Positions 24,589-34,246 of a DNA stretch of 42,421 nucleotides are shown here, piece by piece (positions within the stretch are counted from its first letter, which is position 1; every line of letters starts with the position of its first letter). Source of the DNA: a virus. Position numbers and translations under genes: made by a program. The notes below the pieces were generated by a model. That model saw only the letters and a list, made by a program, of their open reading frames with translations. It had not been told where the DNA came from and searched no databases. The stretch spans positions 1 through 42,421 of IMG/VR virus record IMGVR_UViG_3300009376_001018; one strand, given 5' to 3'.

Positions 24589-25311
24589 GTGACGAGGAAG
24601 TGGGAAGGTGAAGAAGGAGGCGGCGGCTACGCCAACGAGTTCCTACGGAATGCCCGAATTGAAATCCACAGCAAAAAGGACTCGAATGTGTTCTGGAAGG
24701 GAGAGGGATGGAAGACCGCTCCGAAGCGACCTCGGAACATCTGTATGCCTTACCAATGGTTATTCTCACAATCGAAAAAACTCGATTTCCCAGACCGACT
24801 TCGACCCGACCCCGAAACCAACAAGGCCACCGTCGCCGTTCTCGACTACGGATGCGGCCGAGGTCAGGACGCAATGCGATTCGGGTTTGAGAAGTATGAC
24901 CCAAATTGGTTCCCTGATTCTGTCTGGGACCCGGTTCGGTTGGAAGGTCATTATGATTTCATTTTCTGTCTATATGTCCTTGATGTGATAGAGGACCCAG
25001 AAACTCGACATGAGGTCGTTGAGGATATTCGAAGACTACTCAAGCCGGGAACCGGCGAAGCCTACATCGTCAATCGGTGTGATGAATACGCCACGATGAA
25101 GGACGGCCAGACCACACGGAAAACCGTCGATAGTTCATGGGACCTACACCGCGTCGAGGCGGCTCGGGAATATGACTGCGCGGAGATATACCGGAACTAC
25201 TTTTTCCAAGTGTGGGTGACGAAGGCTGACGGGGCGTATGTCCCTCCAAATACCGACGAACTCCCTTCGTCATGGCCGGAAACCGAGATAAGCCGTCACG
25301 AAGAAGAATAA
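24589..25311 (+). CDS. Class I SAM-dependent methyltransferase
   Basis: A 240-aa Rossmann-fold methyltransferase. Motif I is VAVLDYGCGRGQDA (about residues 83-95); the acidic ligand region is EKYDPNWFPD; motif IV-like YDFIFCLYVLDVIEDPETRHEVVEDIRRLLKPG and AYIVNRCDEY follow. The DYGCGRG plus YDP plus YVLDVIED pattern is like that of the putative methyltransferases associated with DNA phosphorothioation systems, so nucleic acid or a small molecule is a possible substrate; no NPPY or DPPY motif of amino-DNA methyltransferases is visible. GTG 24589 is chosen by the class B box; the ORF could extend to 24472. The tail hub gene follows at 2 nt. Confidence 0.75.
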   Translation: MTRKWEGEEGGGGYANEFLRNARIEIHSKKDSNVFWKGEGWKTAPKRPRNICMPYQWLFSQSKKLDFPDRLRPDPETNKATVAVLDYGCGRGQDAMRFGFEKYDPNWFPDSVWDPVRLEGHYDFIFCLYVLDVIEDPETRHEVVEDIRRLLKPGTGEAYIVNRCDEYATMKDGQTTRKTVDSSWDLHRVEAAREYDCAEIYRNYFFQVWVTKADGAYVPPNTDELPSSWPETEISRHEEE

Positions 25312-25313
25312 TC

Positions 25314-27107
25314 GTGAGCAAAGCAGTCGAGCGTTTTCATCGCATCGTTCGTGAGCCGCCTGCGGGAGTAATCGAAGCGCCGGATGGGCTCGTGGATTAC
25401 ATCGAAACGATGGCCGAGGACCCACGAAGACCGAGGACTGCAATCGCTCGCGTGACTTCTCGTCTATGGGCTGAACTTCACTATGAGCGCGAGGAGGGGG
25501 AAGCGCTACCATCGCCATCTCCTACGATTGGGATGGTGGATAAGGAGGTAATTGAGAGGCCACCACATTACCCGCAATTCTGGGGGCTCGGATTCATACC
25601 ATCACCGGGAACAATCAACGGATGGAATCAGGACACGGTGGTCACAGATTGCTACACTTCACTTTCAGTTCCACGACCGTTTGACCCCACACTTCACGGG
25701 ACGATTGCTGGTGCAGTCGGATTCGGATGGATGGGGTATCAAGGCAACCCGTTCCCAGACAATTACGACATCGTGACTCGAAGGGGAGGAGGACCACGAG
25801 GAGGATTCTCATGGACCACGGGTCCGACCGAGGGGAATTACCCAACAGGCGTCCTACCATCTCCGACCTTCGACCTCGGAAAAATCGGATTCAGTAATGG
25901 CGGGTGGAATCCCGAGGGACTGAAATGGACGAATCGACCGAGGCGAGTTCGCCTGCAAGGTCTTCGGAATGGATGGGCTCATCGCGTCATGTTCGCGCGC
26001 TCGCGGAAAGTGATGTTCAGGAATCTGTATGGTCCGGTCAGCGAAGATGAGGCGACGCCGAAAGCACCGACCGTTGTTCTGAATGGAAGTTTGGGTCTGA
26101 CGGGAGTTCGCTCAGTTCGAGTTCGGCGGGCGTTTAACGCTCCATCAATCGTCAGTATTGACCTCAATAGCGTCGCGGGGAGGAGGTCTGGTGTAGCGAA
26201 ACTCGGTGATACGGTGCAAGTTTTCGCGACCCCGAGAAATTGGGCGTTCCCACCTTGCGTCTTCACAGGATTCGTTTCCGACATAGAGGAAGATGGGGAT
26301 AAGGTTTCGATTATTGGGCTCGATACCCTCGGCTACCTCACGAAAGATGTGATTCTCACGAATCCGAATTATCAGGAAAGTGACGCCGGCTCGGTAATTC
26401 GGGACATCGTTGCGAACTCGTCATACGGTCCGCCCATTGGAAAAATCTCGACCGAAACGCGGGTGATACTTCCAGCCAATCTCGACCTATCAGGAAAAAC
26501 TCGATTGGCGGCGGCTCAGACAGTTTTGGATATTGTGAACAATACCCCGAACCGTGTCCTCCTCCAAGCCGGAGCAGACGGCTTCATCAATCTCATACGA
26601 CTCCGAGAAATCGACGATGCGAATCTCACTCCTTTCGTCGCAGGTCGAGTTCCCAAGACGACTGTTCCCCAAGACCTCTATCCATATTCCATCATGCGCG
26701 AGGAGGGCGACCTTGACTTCCCGAACAAAGTCACCGTCAAGAATCCTGACCTCAATATCGAAGTCACCGAACCTCGTGTCGAGCCCACGAATCCAATCCA
26801 TATCGTCGTCAAGGAAACTGCGGCAACGGACGAATCGACCGCTCGATTCTTTGCACAGCAAATACTCTCGCAACATGGAACATCGAAAGCGAGATGGGTA
26901 GTGACGGCAATACCCGAGCGCTTCGACATCATGCCCGGCGACATCATTGACTTTGCATCGAAGGAAGGTTCTCTCGCCGGACGCCAAATGGTGTTCAATG
27001 TGGAGTGGACTTACTCGACAGGAGGCTCAGAAATGAATCTGAATGTTGGCCGTCAAGCGGCCGACCTCGTGACTGCGATGAGATATGCGACCGGCGTTTC
27101 CCTGTGA
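25314..27107 (+). CDS. Tail hub / baseplate protein
   Basis: A 597-aa protein starting at GTG 25314, 2 nt after the methyltransferase stop; an in-frame ATG at 25272 would overlap that gene. The C-terminal 330 residues have the pattern of gpD/gp27-type tail hubs: a first beta domain (SLGLTGVRSVRVRRAFNAPSIVSIDLN...LGDTVQVFATP), a Phe-Thr-Gly-Phe-Val turn with dependent strands (VFTGFVSDIEEDGDKVSIIGLDTLGYL), a helix-rich part, and a final domain FDIMPGDIIDFASKEGSLAGRQMVFNVEWTYS. The N-terminal 270 residues are Gly/Trp/Pro-rich and unrecognised. It probably forms the hub under the tail tube. Confidence 0.65.
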   Translation: MSKAVERFHRIVREPPAGVIEAPDGLVDYIETMAEDPRRPRTAIARVTSRLWAELHYEREEGEALPSPSPTIGMVDKEVIERPPHYPQFWGLGFIPSPGTINGWNQDTVVTDCYTSLSVPRPFDPTLHGTIAGAVGFGWMGYQGNPFPDNYDIVTRRGGGPRGGFSWTTGPTEGNYPTGVLPSPTFDLGKIGFSNGGWNPEGLKWTNRPRRVRLQGLRNGWAHRVMFARSRKVMFRNLYGPVSEDEATPKAPTVVLNGSLGLTGVRSVRVRRAFNAPSIVSIDLNSVAGRRSGVAKLGDTVQVFATPRNWAFPPCVFTGFVSDIEEDGDKVSIIGLDTLGYLTKDVILTNPNYQESDAGSVIRDIVANSSYGPPIGKISTETRVILPANLDLSGKTRLAAAQTVLDIVNNTPNRVLLQAGADGFINLIRLREIDDANLTPFVAGRVPKTTVPQDLYPYSIMREEGDLDFPNKVTVKNPDLNIEVTEPRVEPTNPIHIVVKETAATDESTARFFAQQILSQHGTSKARWVVTAIPERFDIMPGDIIDFASKEGSLAGRQMVFNVEWTYSTGGSEMNLNVGRQAADLVTAMRYATGVSL

Positions 27108-27130
27108 AACGCTCGAAATGTCCCAATCAT

Positions 27131-27159
27131 TACCTTCCCCCCCTTTAGGGGGGAAGGTA
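27131..27159 (+). terminator. 12-bp hairpin after tail hub gene
   Basis: TACCTTCCCCCC pairs perfectly with GGGGGGAAGGTA around a 5-nt loop, 24 nt after the tail hub stop. It is the strongest hairpin in the window and separates virion genes from replication genes. Confidence 0.55.
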
Positions 27160-27390
27160 TTCCAAAGAATCCTTCTGTAGCCTACGGTGATACCCACATA
27201 GTATCGTTAAGGTGTGTCTGTGATAGAGATTGGACCATCTGGTTCATTTAGGTGGGGGTGGAAGGACATATTGCCCGGGGGACATACATTCCACCGCCCT
27301 GTGTCTGCAAGCACGGAGCGGGGGGCGCTGGGCTCCGGGCCGGCGGGACCTGTAGCGGACTGCCGCCGATTCTTACCCAGCGTCCCGAAC

Positions 27391-27405
27391 TTATCAAGGT
27401 GGGCG
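27391..27405 (+). promoter_or_regulatory. Class B promoter for helicase gene
   Basis: TTATCAAGGTGGGCG is centred about 25 nt before ATG 27419. Confidence 0.5.
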
Positions 27406-27418
27406 CGTAGGGTAGGAC

Positions 27419-29155
27419 ATGGCGTTAGTGCGAATCAACATTCCATCGAAGCATCCGCTTCCGGATTTATGGCGAGAGATTCAGCCAGATTTCCCGATGC
27501 CGAGCCCGAGGAAGTATCAGGATGATGCGCTGAATGTAATCTATCACGCGCTCAAGAATGACGACTTCGATAACATCATCATCCAAGCACCAACAGGAAT
27601 CGGCAAGTCTGCGATTGCGATGACGGTCCAACGCCGATTCAAATCGGCATACCTCCTATCTCCGTCACTCGGCCTGACCGACCAATACCTCGCGGACTAT
27701 GGACGACATCTCGCAGAAGTCCGGGGACGCTCGAACTTCCCTTGTTGGGTGCGCTCGGGAGATGCGGACGGCGCACCTTGCTACGGGATAAAGCGAACCT
27801 GTCCTCACACGAAGCGCGACGACCCGTGTCCCTACTACGAACAGAAGTTCAAGGCGGCGGACGCTCGATTGACGCTGAGTAATCCAGCCTACTTGTTCAG
27901 GGTGATTCAGGGGAATTCGAATTTCGACCAACGGGAGTTCGCCATCATTGACGAAGCACATAATCTCGAATCGTTCTTCATGGGATTGATGGAAGTCAAA
28001 ATCAACGAGCGCGATTTCGCTACCGTCGGTTTGCGACAGTCGTTGCCCGTCATCTATCACGCGGCAGATTGGGAGCCTTCCATCAAGGCCCTTCATCAAG
28101 GAGCAATCGCGCTCGTGGATAAGGCCGAACTCGATGAAGATGAGAAGACCCGCGAACGAGCGAGAAAAATTCTCCGCCGCACTTCGACTTTCATCGAACT
28201 TCTCCAACGACCGAATGAAATGGTCGTCGAAACCGGCCGCGACAAACTCGGTTCCTATGTTCGTGCGCGCCCTATTCGGGTCAATAGGTTCGCCGGAGAG
28301 TATCTTGAGCAGATTGCTGGGAAACGAATTTTCCTCAGCGCGACAATTCTCGATGTCGAAACCTTCCTCACCAATCTCGGAATCGAAAATCAACGAACGC
28401 TCTATGTGAATGTGAATCGGTCCCCATTCCCATCGGAGAACTTCAACATCGTCTATGCACCATGCGGACCCATGTCTTACGGCAAGCGCGACGCGAGCCT
28501 CAAGAAGCAAATCAAGGCAATAGCCGCCATCATGGAAAAGAACACCGAGCGCCGAGGCGTTATCCTCCCGCACACGCATTACATCAGAAAGGCGCTGGTG
28601 GATGGGCTGACCGACCTCGGGTATGGAGATAGGATTCTCACGCATGGGTCTGACGCTCGGGGCAGACAAACCGCGCTCGATGTGTTTTTCAAGAGCCCGA
28701 GGCAAGACCTCGTTCTCATCTCAACCTATGTTGGAGAAGGATTCGATTTCAAGGGAACGCTGGCCGAGTGGTTGGTCATCTGTAAAGTTCCGTTTCTCCC
28801 AATCAAGGGCGACCCTCAGATTGAACAGCGGATGATTGAGGATGAAATGTCGTGGCGTCGTGACCACGAGGGAACTCCGGCTTGCCCCCACGAACCGCCC
28901 AACAAGTATTCGAACGGCCTATGTTCGTCGTTCAATTGCGCGAAGCCGTGCATGAAGTGGTATGATTTGCAGACCGCGCTCAAATTGGTTCAGGGCGCTG
29001 GGAGGATTATCCGAACGAGCGACGACAAGGGCGACCTGTTTATTCTCGATGGTTCGTTCTCACGATGGTCAAGGTGGAATACTCATTTACTGCCTGCATG
29101 GTTCAGGAATTCAATGCGTGAAGTTCCGAATTGGTTGAAGCGAGTGATTGGATGA
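27419..29155 (+). CDS. XPD/Rad3-like Fe-S helicase
   Basis: A 578-aa superfamily 2 DNA helicase of the XPD/Rad3/DinG type, 5'-3' polarity expected. Walker A is APTGIGKS (57-64). Four cysteines (109, 121, 128, 137) in the segment after motif Ia match an Fe-S cluster domain. The DEAH box is at 178-181 (IIDEAHNLESFF). Motif V is TYVGEGFDFKG and motif VI is QGAGRIIRTSDDKG with a DG...SRW end. A second Cys-rich stretch (CPHEPP...CSSFNCAKPC) sits between motifs V and VI and is unusual. It may act in replication fork opening or repair. It is the first gene of the replication module; its ATGA overlaps the next gene. Confidence 0.85.
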   Translation: MALVRINIPSKHPLPDLWREIQPDFPMPSPRKYQDDALNVIYHALKNDDFDNIIIQAPTGIGKSAIAMTVQRRFKSAYLLSPSLGLTDQYLADYGRHLAEVRGRSNFPCWVRSGDADGAPCYGIKRTCPHTKRDDPCPYYEQKFKAADARLTLSNPAYLFRVIQGNSNFDQREFAIIDEAHNLESFFMGLMEVKINERDFATVGLRQSLPVIYHAADWEPSIKALHQGAIALVDKAELDEDEKTRERARKILRRTSTFIELLQRPNEMVVETGRDKLGSYVRARPIRVNRFAGEYLEQIAGKRIFLSATILDVETFLTNLGIENQRTLYVNVNRSPFPSENFNIVYAPCGPMSYGKRDASLKKQIKAIAAIMEKNTERRGVILPHTHYIRKALVDGLTDLGYGDRILTHGSDARGRQTALDVFFKSPRQDLVLISTYVGEGFDFKGTLAEWLVICKVPFLPIKGDPQIEQRMIEDEMSWRRDHEGTPACPHEPPNKYSNGLCSSFNCAKPCMKWYDLQTALKLVQGAGRIIRTSDDKGDLFILDGSFSRWSRWNTHLLPAWFRNSMREVPNWLKRVIG

Positions 29156-29529
29156 TTGACGGATATGGTGGCCGCGACAATCCGTGGTCCGAGCGGACGA
29201 TGACCCAGACCGAAGCGAACAACGAATTAGGTCGGCTTCGGACTATTCCCGAATTCGTTCTCGGCCCCGGGAATACCTTCGAGGTATTTGGAGTCGAGCG
29301 CACAATCGAACCCAGACCACTACGCGTCTATGGCTATGGGACTTACATGAAGTGCCTCGGGTGCGGACGAGTGGGATTGATGGACGCGCTCATGTTCAAG
29401 CCGGATTCATGGCCGAATGTCGCCATCATCTGCGGAACCATGACTGCGGGATGCGGAGTGTTCTGGGGGATGATTCCCGAGCCACCCGAAGATGTCGTTT
29501 GGACCTACCGCGAGCCCGATGCTGATTGA
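29152..29529 (+). CDS. Putative zinc-binding protein, unknown
   Basis: A 125-aa protein whose ATG overlaps the helicase stop (ATGA), so it is co-translated with it. It contains MKCLGCGRVG (about residues 66-75), an early CxxC knuckle, and AIICGTMTAGCGVFWG about 25 residues later, a possible second half of a zinc ribbon. Trp- and Pro-rich ends. Function is unknown; the coupling suggests a helicase partner. Confidence 0.5.
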   Translation: MIDGYGGRDNPWSERTMTQTEANNELGRLRTIPEFVLGPGNTFEVFGVERTIEPRPLRVYGYGTYMKCLGCGRVGLMDALMFKPDSWPNVAIICGTMTAGCGVFWGMIPEPPEDVVWTYREPDAD

Positions 29530-29533
29530 TTGC

Positions 29534-29683
29534 GACGGCCCCTACCCTCCGCCACTCCCCCCATCGGGGTCGTCCGTATATCCGGTTGCCCGGTGTCTTG
29601 CCTGTTTAACGCGGTTCTCGCGTCCTGAGCCCCTACCCTCTCAGGAAATCCGTGTAATGAGCAGGTGTCCCTGCCCCCATTAC
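29534..29683 (+). terminator. Cluster of three hairpins
   Basis: GACGGCCCC/GGGGTCGTC (9 pairs, one G-U; 29534-29574), CCTGAG/CTCAGG (29624-29645), and GTAATG with an inner GCAGG/CCTGC closing with CATTAC (29654-29683). The first and second both carry the sequence CCCCTACCCTC in their loops. Together they fill the 250 nt between the helicase operon and the next promoter and probably end or process that transcript. Confidence 0.45.
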
Positions 29684-29740
29684 AGGGGAGCAGTCCTCCG
29701 TTAATAAAGGTTTCTATTAAGAAATTCGTTTTATTGAGGG

Positions 29741-29763
29741 ACCGAAGCATTCATATACTAAAG
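29741..29763 (+). promoter_or_regulatory. Class A promoter, rightward
   Basis: CGAAGCATTCATATACTAAAG, then CTCCTCCCCGGTATATGG. The core is about 24 nt from ATG 29779, so the mRNA would be leaderless. Confidence 0.65.
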
Positions 29764-29778
29764 ACTCCTCCCCGGTAT

Positions 29779-30093
29779 ATGGGCGACCTTAATCGACACA
29801 ATTACCGCGGCGTGGTTTTGACCACGGAGCAGACCGAGGCTTTGCCTTCGGGTGATGTTCATCTCGTCTGCCCTGCTTGGACTGACTCGACAGTTCTCTA
29901 TCAGGTTCGCCCTTGCACAGACCAGCGCCACCATGACCATGCTCGCGCTCACGGGCGCGATGGTTGCCCCGGCGGCGCCTTGACTTATGTCTGGGGAGTG
30001 TGCGATGTCTGCGGCGAGAACTCGTGGGTTTCCTACAATGTCTTGACGGACGCTACTCGCTGTGAGGCTCACGGCGTAGGGCCTGTTGCTTAA
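29779..30093 (+). CDS. Cys/His-rich zinc protein
   Basis: A 104-aa protein with several possible metal ligands: CPAW, CTDQRHHDHARAH, CPGG, and CDVCGENSW followed by CEAHG. The GVCDVCGENSWVSYNVLTDATRCEAH part looks like a C-x2-C...C-x2-H finger. ATG 29779 lies at the expected start of the class A transcript. No function is recognised; it may be a regulator, given its own strong promoter and its place before the replication operon. Confidence 0.55.
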   Translation: MGDLNRHNYRGVVLTTEQTEALPSGDVHLVCPAWTDSTVLYQVRPCTDQRHHDHARAHGRDGCPGGALTYVWGVCDVCGENSWVSYNVLTDATRCEAHGVGPVA

Positions 30094-30104
30094 GACGGTG
30101 GGCG
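30089..30104 (+). promoter_or_regulatory. Class B promoter for AAA+ gene
   Basis: CTTAAGACGGTGGGCG, centred about 27 nt before ATG 30120. The stop codon of the upstream gene is within the box. Confidence 0.55.
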
Positions 30105-30119
30105 CGCTCGCTTTCTGTA

Positions 30120-32102
30120 ATGGTTGAGGTCCGACAGTCGGCAGACTCCGGCACACGGTTCGAATGCGACATCGAAGGCATCTCGGTGAAACTCGATTTC
30201 TTGGCCGGCGCCAAAGGTCGGCTCGACTTTGCGGTGGAGTTCGACGGTGAGCCGAAGGGCAAGGTGAATCTGCTCAGCCAGCACAGCATCAACCGGATGC
30301 CGACCGACGGGCTCGGGAAGGATGAGCGAAAGCAATTCCAACAGGATATGCTCTCGGTCGGCGTCGCAATTCGTGACCAGACATTCGTCCCGGCTCCGAA
30401 GGCGAAGCGCGAACTCATCGAGGCTTCTTCCTACACAGGAATGGATTCGACCCTCGGGGCTATTGACGAGAATAGCATCAACGAGTTTCTGGAATCCGAC
30501 GATTTGTTCGACAGGGTGAATGAAATTCTCCACGAATCCCGCGACCAGCCATTCGTCGGAGATGACGCCAATCTCCTCCTGACCTTCCTCGTGATGTTGT
30601 CGTGCAAATCTGGCGCGCCGCTGAACCTTGAGATGATTGGTCAGTCTGCTTCGGGGAAGACCTACATGACGCTCACCGCGCGCAACGGATTTCCGCGCTC
30701 GATGGTGATGGTCCTCGCGGGTGCATCTCGTGAAGCGCTCAAGTATGACTACGATGAAGTCGATGATGATGGGAACTTCATCGTCAATGTCGAAGGGAAG
30801 TGCATCGTGGTGTTGGAGAAGGACGAGTCGGAAGCGTTCATCCGGAAATTGAAACCGCTCATGTCTGGCGACGATAGCGAACTCGTTTGGAAAACTCCAC
30901 AGAAGAACGAGATAACCGGCGAAATCGAAACTCGGGATTTCATCATCCGAGGCCAGCCATCATTCATCACACTCACGACGCGCAACCCGAGGCAACAGGA
31001 ACAAATCACGAGAACGCTGATGATGACGCCGGACCATTCGAGCGAGAAGGTCGCGGTCGTTGTCGAGAATCAATTGCTGTCGAAGGCTCGGCCGGAACAG
31101 TATCAGATTCACGCTGATGTGAATCTCCTTCAAGCGTCGATGCTGAGCCTCAAGCAGTATCAGGTTCGCAACATATTCGCCCCAATCATGGCCGAGTTCT
31201 TTCCAGCGAAGTCGGCACAGCACCAGCGAGATATTTCGAAGGTTCTCGGCATCATCGACGCCATCACGATTCTGCACCAGCGACAACGGCCAATCGAGAA
31301 ACTCGATGACGGCGAGTTTCTTCTGAGTTCCATCGAGGATAACATCATCGGGCTGATTCTGGCCGACCTCGTTCTTCGAGCGTCGCTGTCCGGAGTTCCC
31401 GATGGGTCGTGGGTCGTCTTCACGGAGATGCTGAAAATGGAGGAGGCCAAGCGCCCGCTGACGACAGACAACATTCTCCAATGGCTTCACATTCATGCGT
31501 TCTCATCGACGAAGAACGCGCTCATCGAGAAGCACCTTCCGACGCTGGAAGACTGTGGGCTCGTGGAGGTTGCCCGTCGTGGTGGTGGTCGTGGAGGCGG
31601 ACGGAAGACATGGCGCATCGTGAAAACTCGAACCGGTCTGATGGAAACCTACGCCCTCTCTCCCCTCTTTGTCGAACACGCGCGCGACACGCTCGCGGAA
31701 CTCATCGGCGAGTTTTCCGATGTTCTGGGCCGAGCCGGCAAACCAGCCACCGGGCGCGCGTTAGTGAGTGGAGAAGCGGCGATTCTGAAATCGCTCGGTT
31801 GCTCGACAAAGGATGAGTCGGCAATTTTCCGAAGCCTGTTCCTTCCACAGTATCTCCGCCCGAAAAACTCGGGAAGAACCCTGTGGGAGATAATTGGCGC
31901 CAATACCCAGCGCAAGATGTTGTTCAGCGGGAAGGCGTGGCTCGATTCGACAATCGAGTCTGACGCGATTGAGAATTTGGAAGCGCGACACGAAGTCCGT
32001 GAGAAAGTTCGACAAGCGATAACCTCAGAACATGATGACCAATCATGGGAAGCGTTGGCCGAAGTCCATCTCGATGAGTTCGAGGGGGACCGTCCCGCTT
32101 AA
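30120..32102 (+). CDS. AAA+/RecA-like ATPase, putative replicative helicase
   Basis: A 660-aa protein with a P-loop at residues 172-181 (MIGQSASGKT), a helix after it, SREALKYD, a Walker-B-like strand CIVVLEKDESEAFIRKLKPLMSGDDSEL (about 228-255) and a sensor-like strand QPSFITLTTRNPRQQEQITRTLMM with several Arg that could act as fingers. The C-terminal third contains a winged-helix-like segment (LTTDNILQWLHIHAFSSTKNALIEKHLPTLEDCGLVEVARRGGG). The overall order (N-terminal domain, ATPase, winged helix) suits a hexameric helicase loader or MCM-like helicase, but canonical MCM motifs are not clear. It is probably the main replication ATPase. Confidence 0.55.
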   Translation: MVEVRQSADSGTRFECDIEGISVKLDFLAGAKGRLDFAVEFDGEPKGKVNLLSQHSINRMPTDGLGKDERKQFQQDMLSVGVAIRDQTFVPAPKAKRELIEASSYTGMDSTLGAIDENSINEFLESDDLFDRVNEILHESRDQPFVGDDANLLLTFLVMLSCKSGAPLNLEMIGQSASGKTYMTLTARNGFPRSMVMVLAGASREALKYDYDEVDDDGNFIVNVEGKCIVVLEKDESEAFIRKLKPLMSGDDSELVWKTPQKNEITGEIETRDFIIRGQPSFITLTTRNPRQQEQITRTLMMTPDHSSEKVAVVVENQLLSKARPEQYQIHADVNLLQASMLSLKQYQVRNIFAPIMAEFFPAKSAQHQRDISKVLGIIDAITILHQRQRPIEKLDDGEFLLSSIEDNIIGLILADLVLRASLSGVPDGSWVVFTEMLKMEEAKRPLTTDNILQWLHIHAFSSTKNALIEKHLPTLEDCGLVEVARRGGGRGGGRKTWRIVKTRTGLMETYALSPLFVEHARDTLAELIGEFSDVLGRAGKPATGRALVSGEAAILKSLGCSTKDESAIFRSLFLPQYLRPKNSGRTLWEIIGANTQRKMLFSGKAWLDSTIESDAIENLEARHEVREKVRQAITSEHDDQSWEALAEVHLDEFEGDRPA

Positions 32103-32113
32103 GAGGGTGGGCG
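32098..32113 (+). promoter_or_regulatory. Class B promoter for ssDNA-binding protein gene
   Basis: GCTTAAGAGGGTGGGCG, box centred about 26 nt before ATG 32128. It includes the stop codon of the ATPase gene. A second GGGTGG tract near 32118 could act as ribosome binding site. Confidence 0.6.
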
Positions 32114-32127
32114 ACAGGGTGGAGAAT

Positions 32128-33279
<1,152 letters not shown>

Positions 33280-33287
33280 GCGCCTAC

Positions 33288-33303
33288 CTTAAGAGGGTGG
33301 GAG
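33288..33303 (+). promoter_or_regulatory. Class B promoter for RecA-like ATPase gene
   Basis: CTTAAGAGGGTGGGAG, centred about 26 nt before ATG 33317; a GGTGA ribosome binding site lies 7 nt before the ATG. Confidence 0.6.
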
Positions 33304-33316
33304 TGAAGGTGAAGTT

Positions 33317-34216
33317 ATGCCGAAGGCGTCGAACAAAAAGCGGAAAGCCGACTACGCTACGCTGATTGAATCCTGTGATGATGGAGTGAGCATGGCTGAG
33401 GCCAAACCACTTCGCCACATGAAACTACAGGGGTTCCCCGGCGGAGGCAAATCGCACTTCGCGCTCACCTTCTTCGCGAACGAATGCGAGGGGCGAAAGC
33501 CAGCCGAGTGTCTGATGACCATCATCGACTGCGACCTTGAAGGCCAGCGCGACCTCGTGGTTCGCGAGGACATTCTGCCGAAGCCTCTCCGACCGAGGTT
33601 GAAGCGTAAGGTCTGCACCGACCCCGAAGAAGTGAATGCAATCGCGCTCGCTTTCATCGACCTCCACCGCCAGCACGCTGAGAAGCACCCTGATGGCGTG
33701 CGCGTGATGTGCATGGAGAACGAAGGCGCGTTCTATCTCGCCTGCCGCGACTACTACTCATTCGAGGTTCATGGAAAATCCGAGGCCGACCTGCTCCTGT
33801 CCCGACAGGCTCAGGCAATCAGCGAAGGTAAGAAGACGCTCCCGCTGTTCGCCGAGGGTCAGATGCACTCCTACAAAGTCATTAACAAAATGTTCTTCCA
33901 GCCCTACGAACGGCTCAAGGTTGCCGCTGAGATGTATGGCTATCACTTTCTCTCAACCGTGCTGATGCGCTCCTACACGGAGAACTTCGGAACGGCCAAC
34001 GAGAACAAGGTCGTCGCGAGCGCTGGACGCGCAGACATGACCGACCCTCTATTCGATTGGATAGTCGAACTCACTCAGCAACAGCGCACGGTGAAGGGCG
34101 AATTGAAAACTCGCCACATCGCCGAAATCAGAAAGTCGCGCTCGTGCAAACCCTTCCGAATCGAGAACCCTAACCAAACGAAATTCTGGAACGCCGTTGA
34201 GAAGCAATCGTCATAA
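33317..34216 (+). CDS. RecA-like/Sak4-type ATPase
   Basis: A 299-aa P-loop ATPase. Walker A is GFPGGGKS (39-46); a DCDLEGQ strand follows after about 30 residues and a Walker-B-like hydrophobic strand VRVMCMENEGAF around 130-142. The length and simple ATPase core fit the AAA_24/Sak4 group of phage recombination ATPases, which assist ssDNA annealing together with SSB; an archaeal RadA would have extra N-terminal helix-hairpin-helix motifs that are absent here. It lies between SSB and a RecB-like nuclease, a natural recombination trio. Confidence 0.7.
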   Translation: MPKASNKKRKADYATLIESCDDGVSMAEAKPLRHMKLQGFPGGGKSHFALTFFANECEGRKPAECLMTIIDCDLEGQRDLVVREDILPKPLRPRLKRKVCTDPEEVNAIALAFIDLHRQHAEKHPDGVRVMCMENEGAFYLACRDYYSFEVHGKSEADLLLSRQAQAISEGKKTLPLFAEGQMHSYKVINKMFFQPYERLKVAAEMYGYHFLSTVLMRSYTENFGTANENKVVASAGRADMTDPLFDWIVELTQQQRTVKGELKTRHIAEIRKSRSCKPFRIENPNQTKFWNAVEKQSS

Positions 34217-34224
34217 ACGGGTGG
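34212..34224 (+). promoter_or_regulatory. Class B promoter for RecB-like nuclease
   Basis: CATAAACGGGTGG, about 31 nt before ATG 34247; a GAAGGTGA ribosome binding site is between them. Confidence 0.45.
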
Positions 34225-34246
34225 AACAGCCCGAAGGTGACGACAA

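Larger units (their letters stand above)
27108..27418. other. Intergenic region between virion and replication modules
   Basis: About 310 nt. It starts with a 12-bp hairpin, then a TTAAGGTGTG box at 27205 that resembles class B but has no ATG at the right distance, and a complementary pair GGTGGAA/TTCCACC (around 27257 and 27290). GC-rich repeats occupy the rest. A rightward frame from 27214 is not convincing. It could encode a short RNA. Confidence 0.45.

Noticed and set aside
27214-27525. Rightward ORF before the helicase gene.
   Set aside because: It runs through a GC-rich region and overlaps the helicase start; the TTAAGGTGTG box does not match its start distance.
27665-28705. 346-codon leftward ORF.
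   Set aside because: It lies wholly antisense to the helicase gene, whose motifs are intact; the long open frame follows from codon bias.
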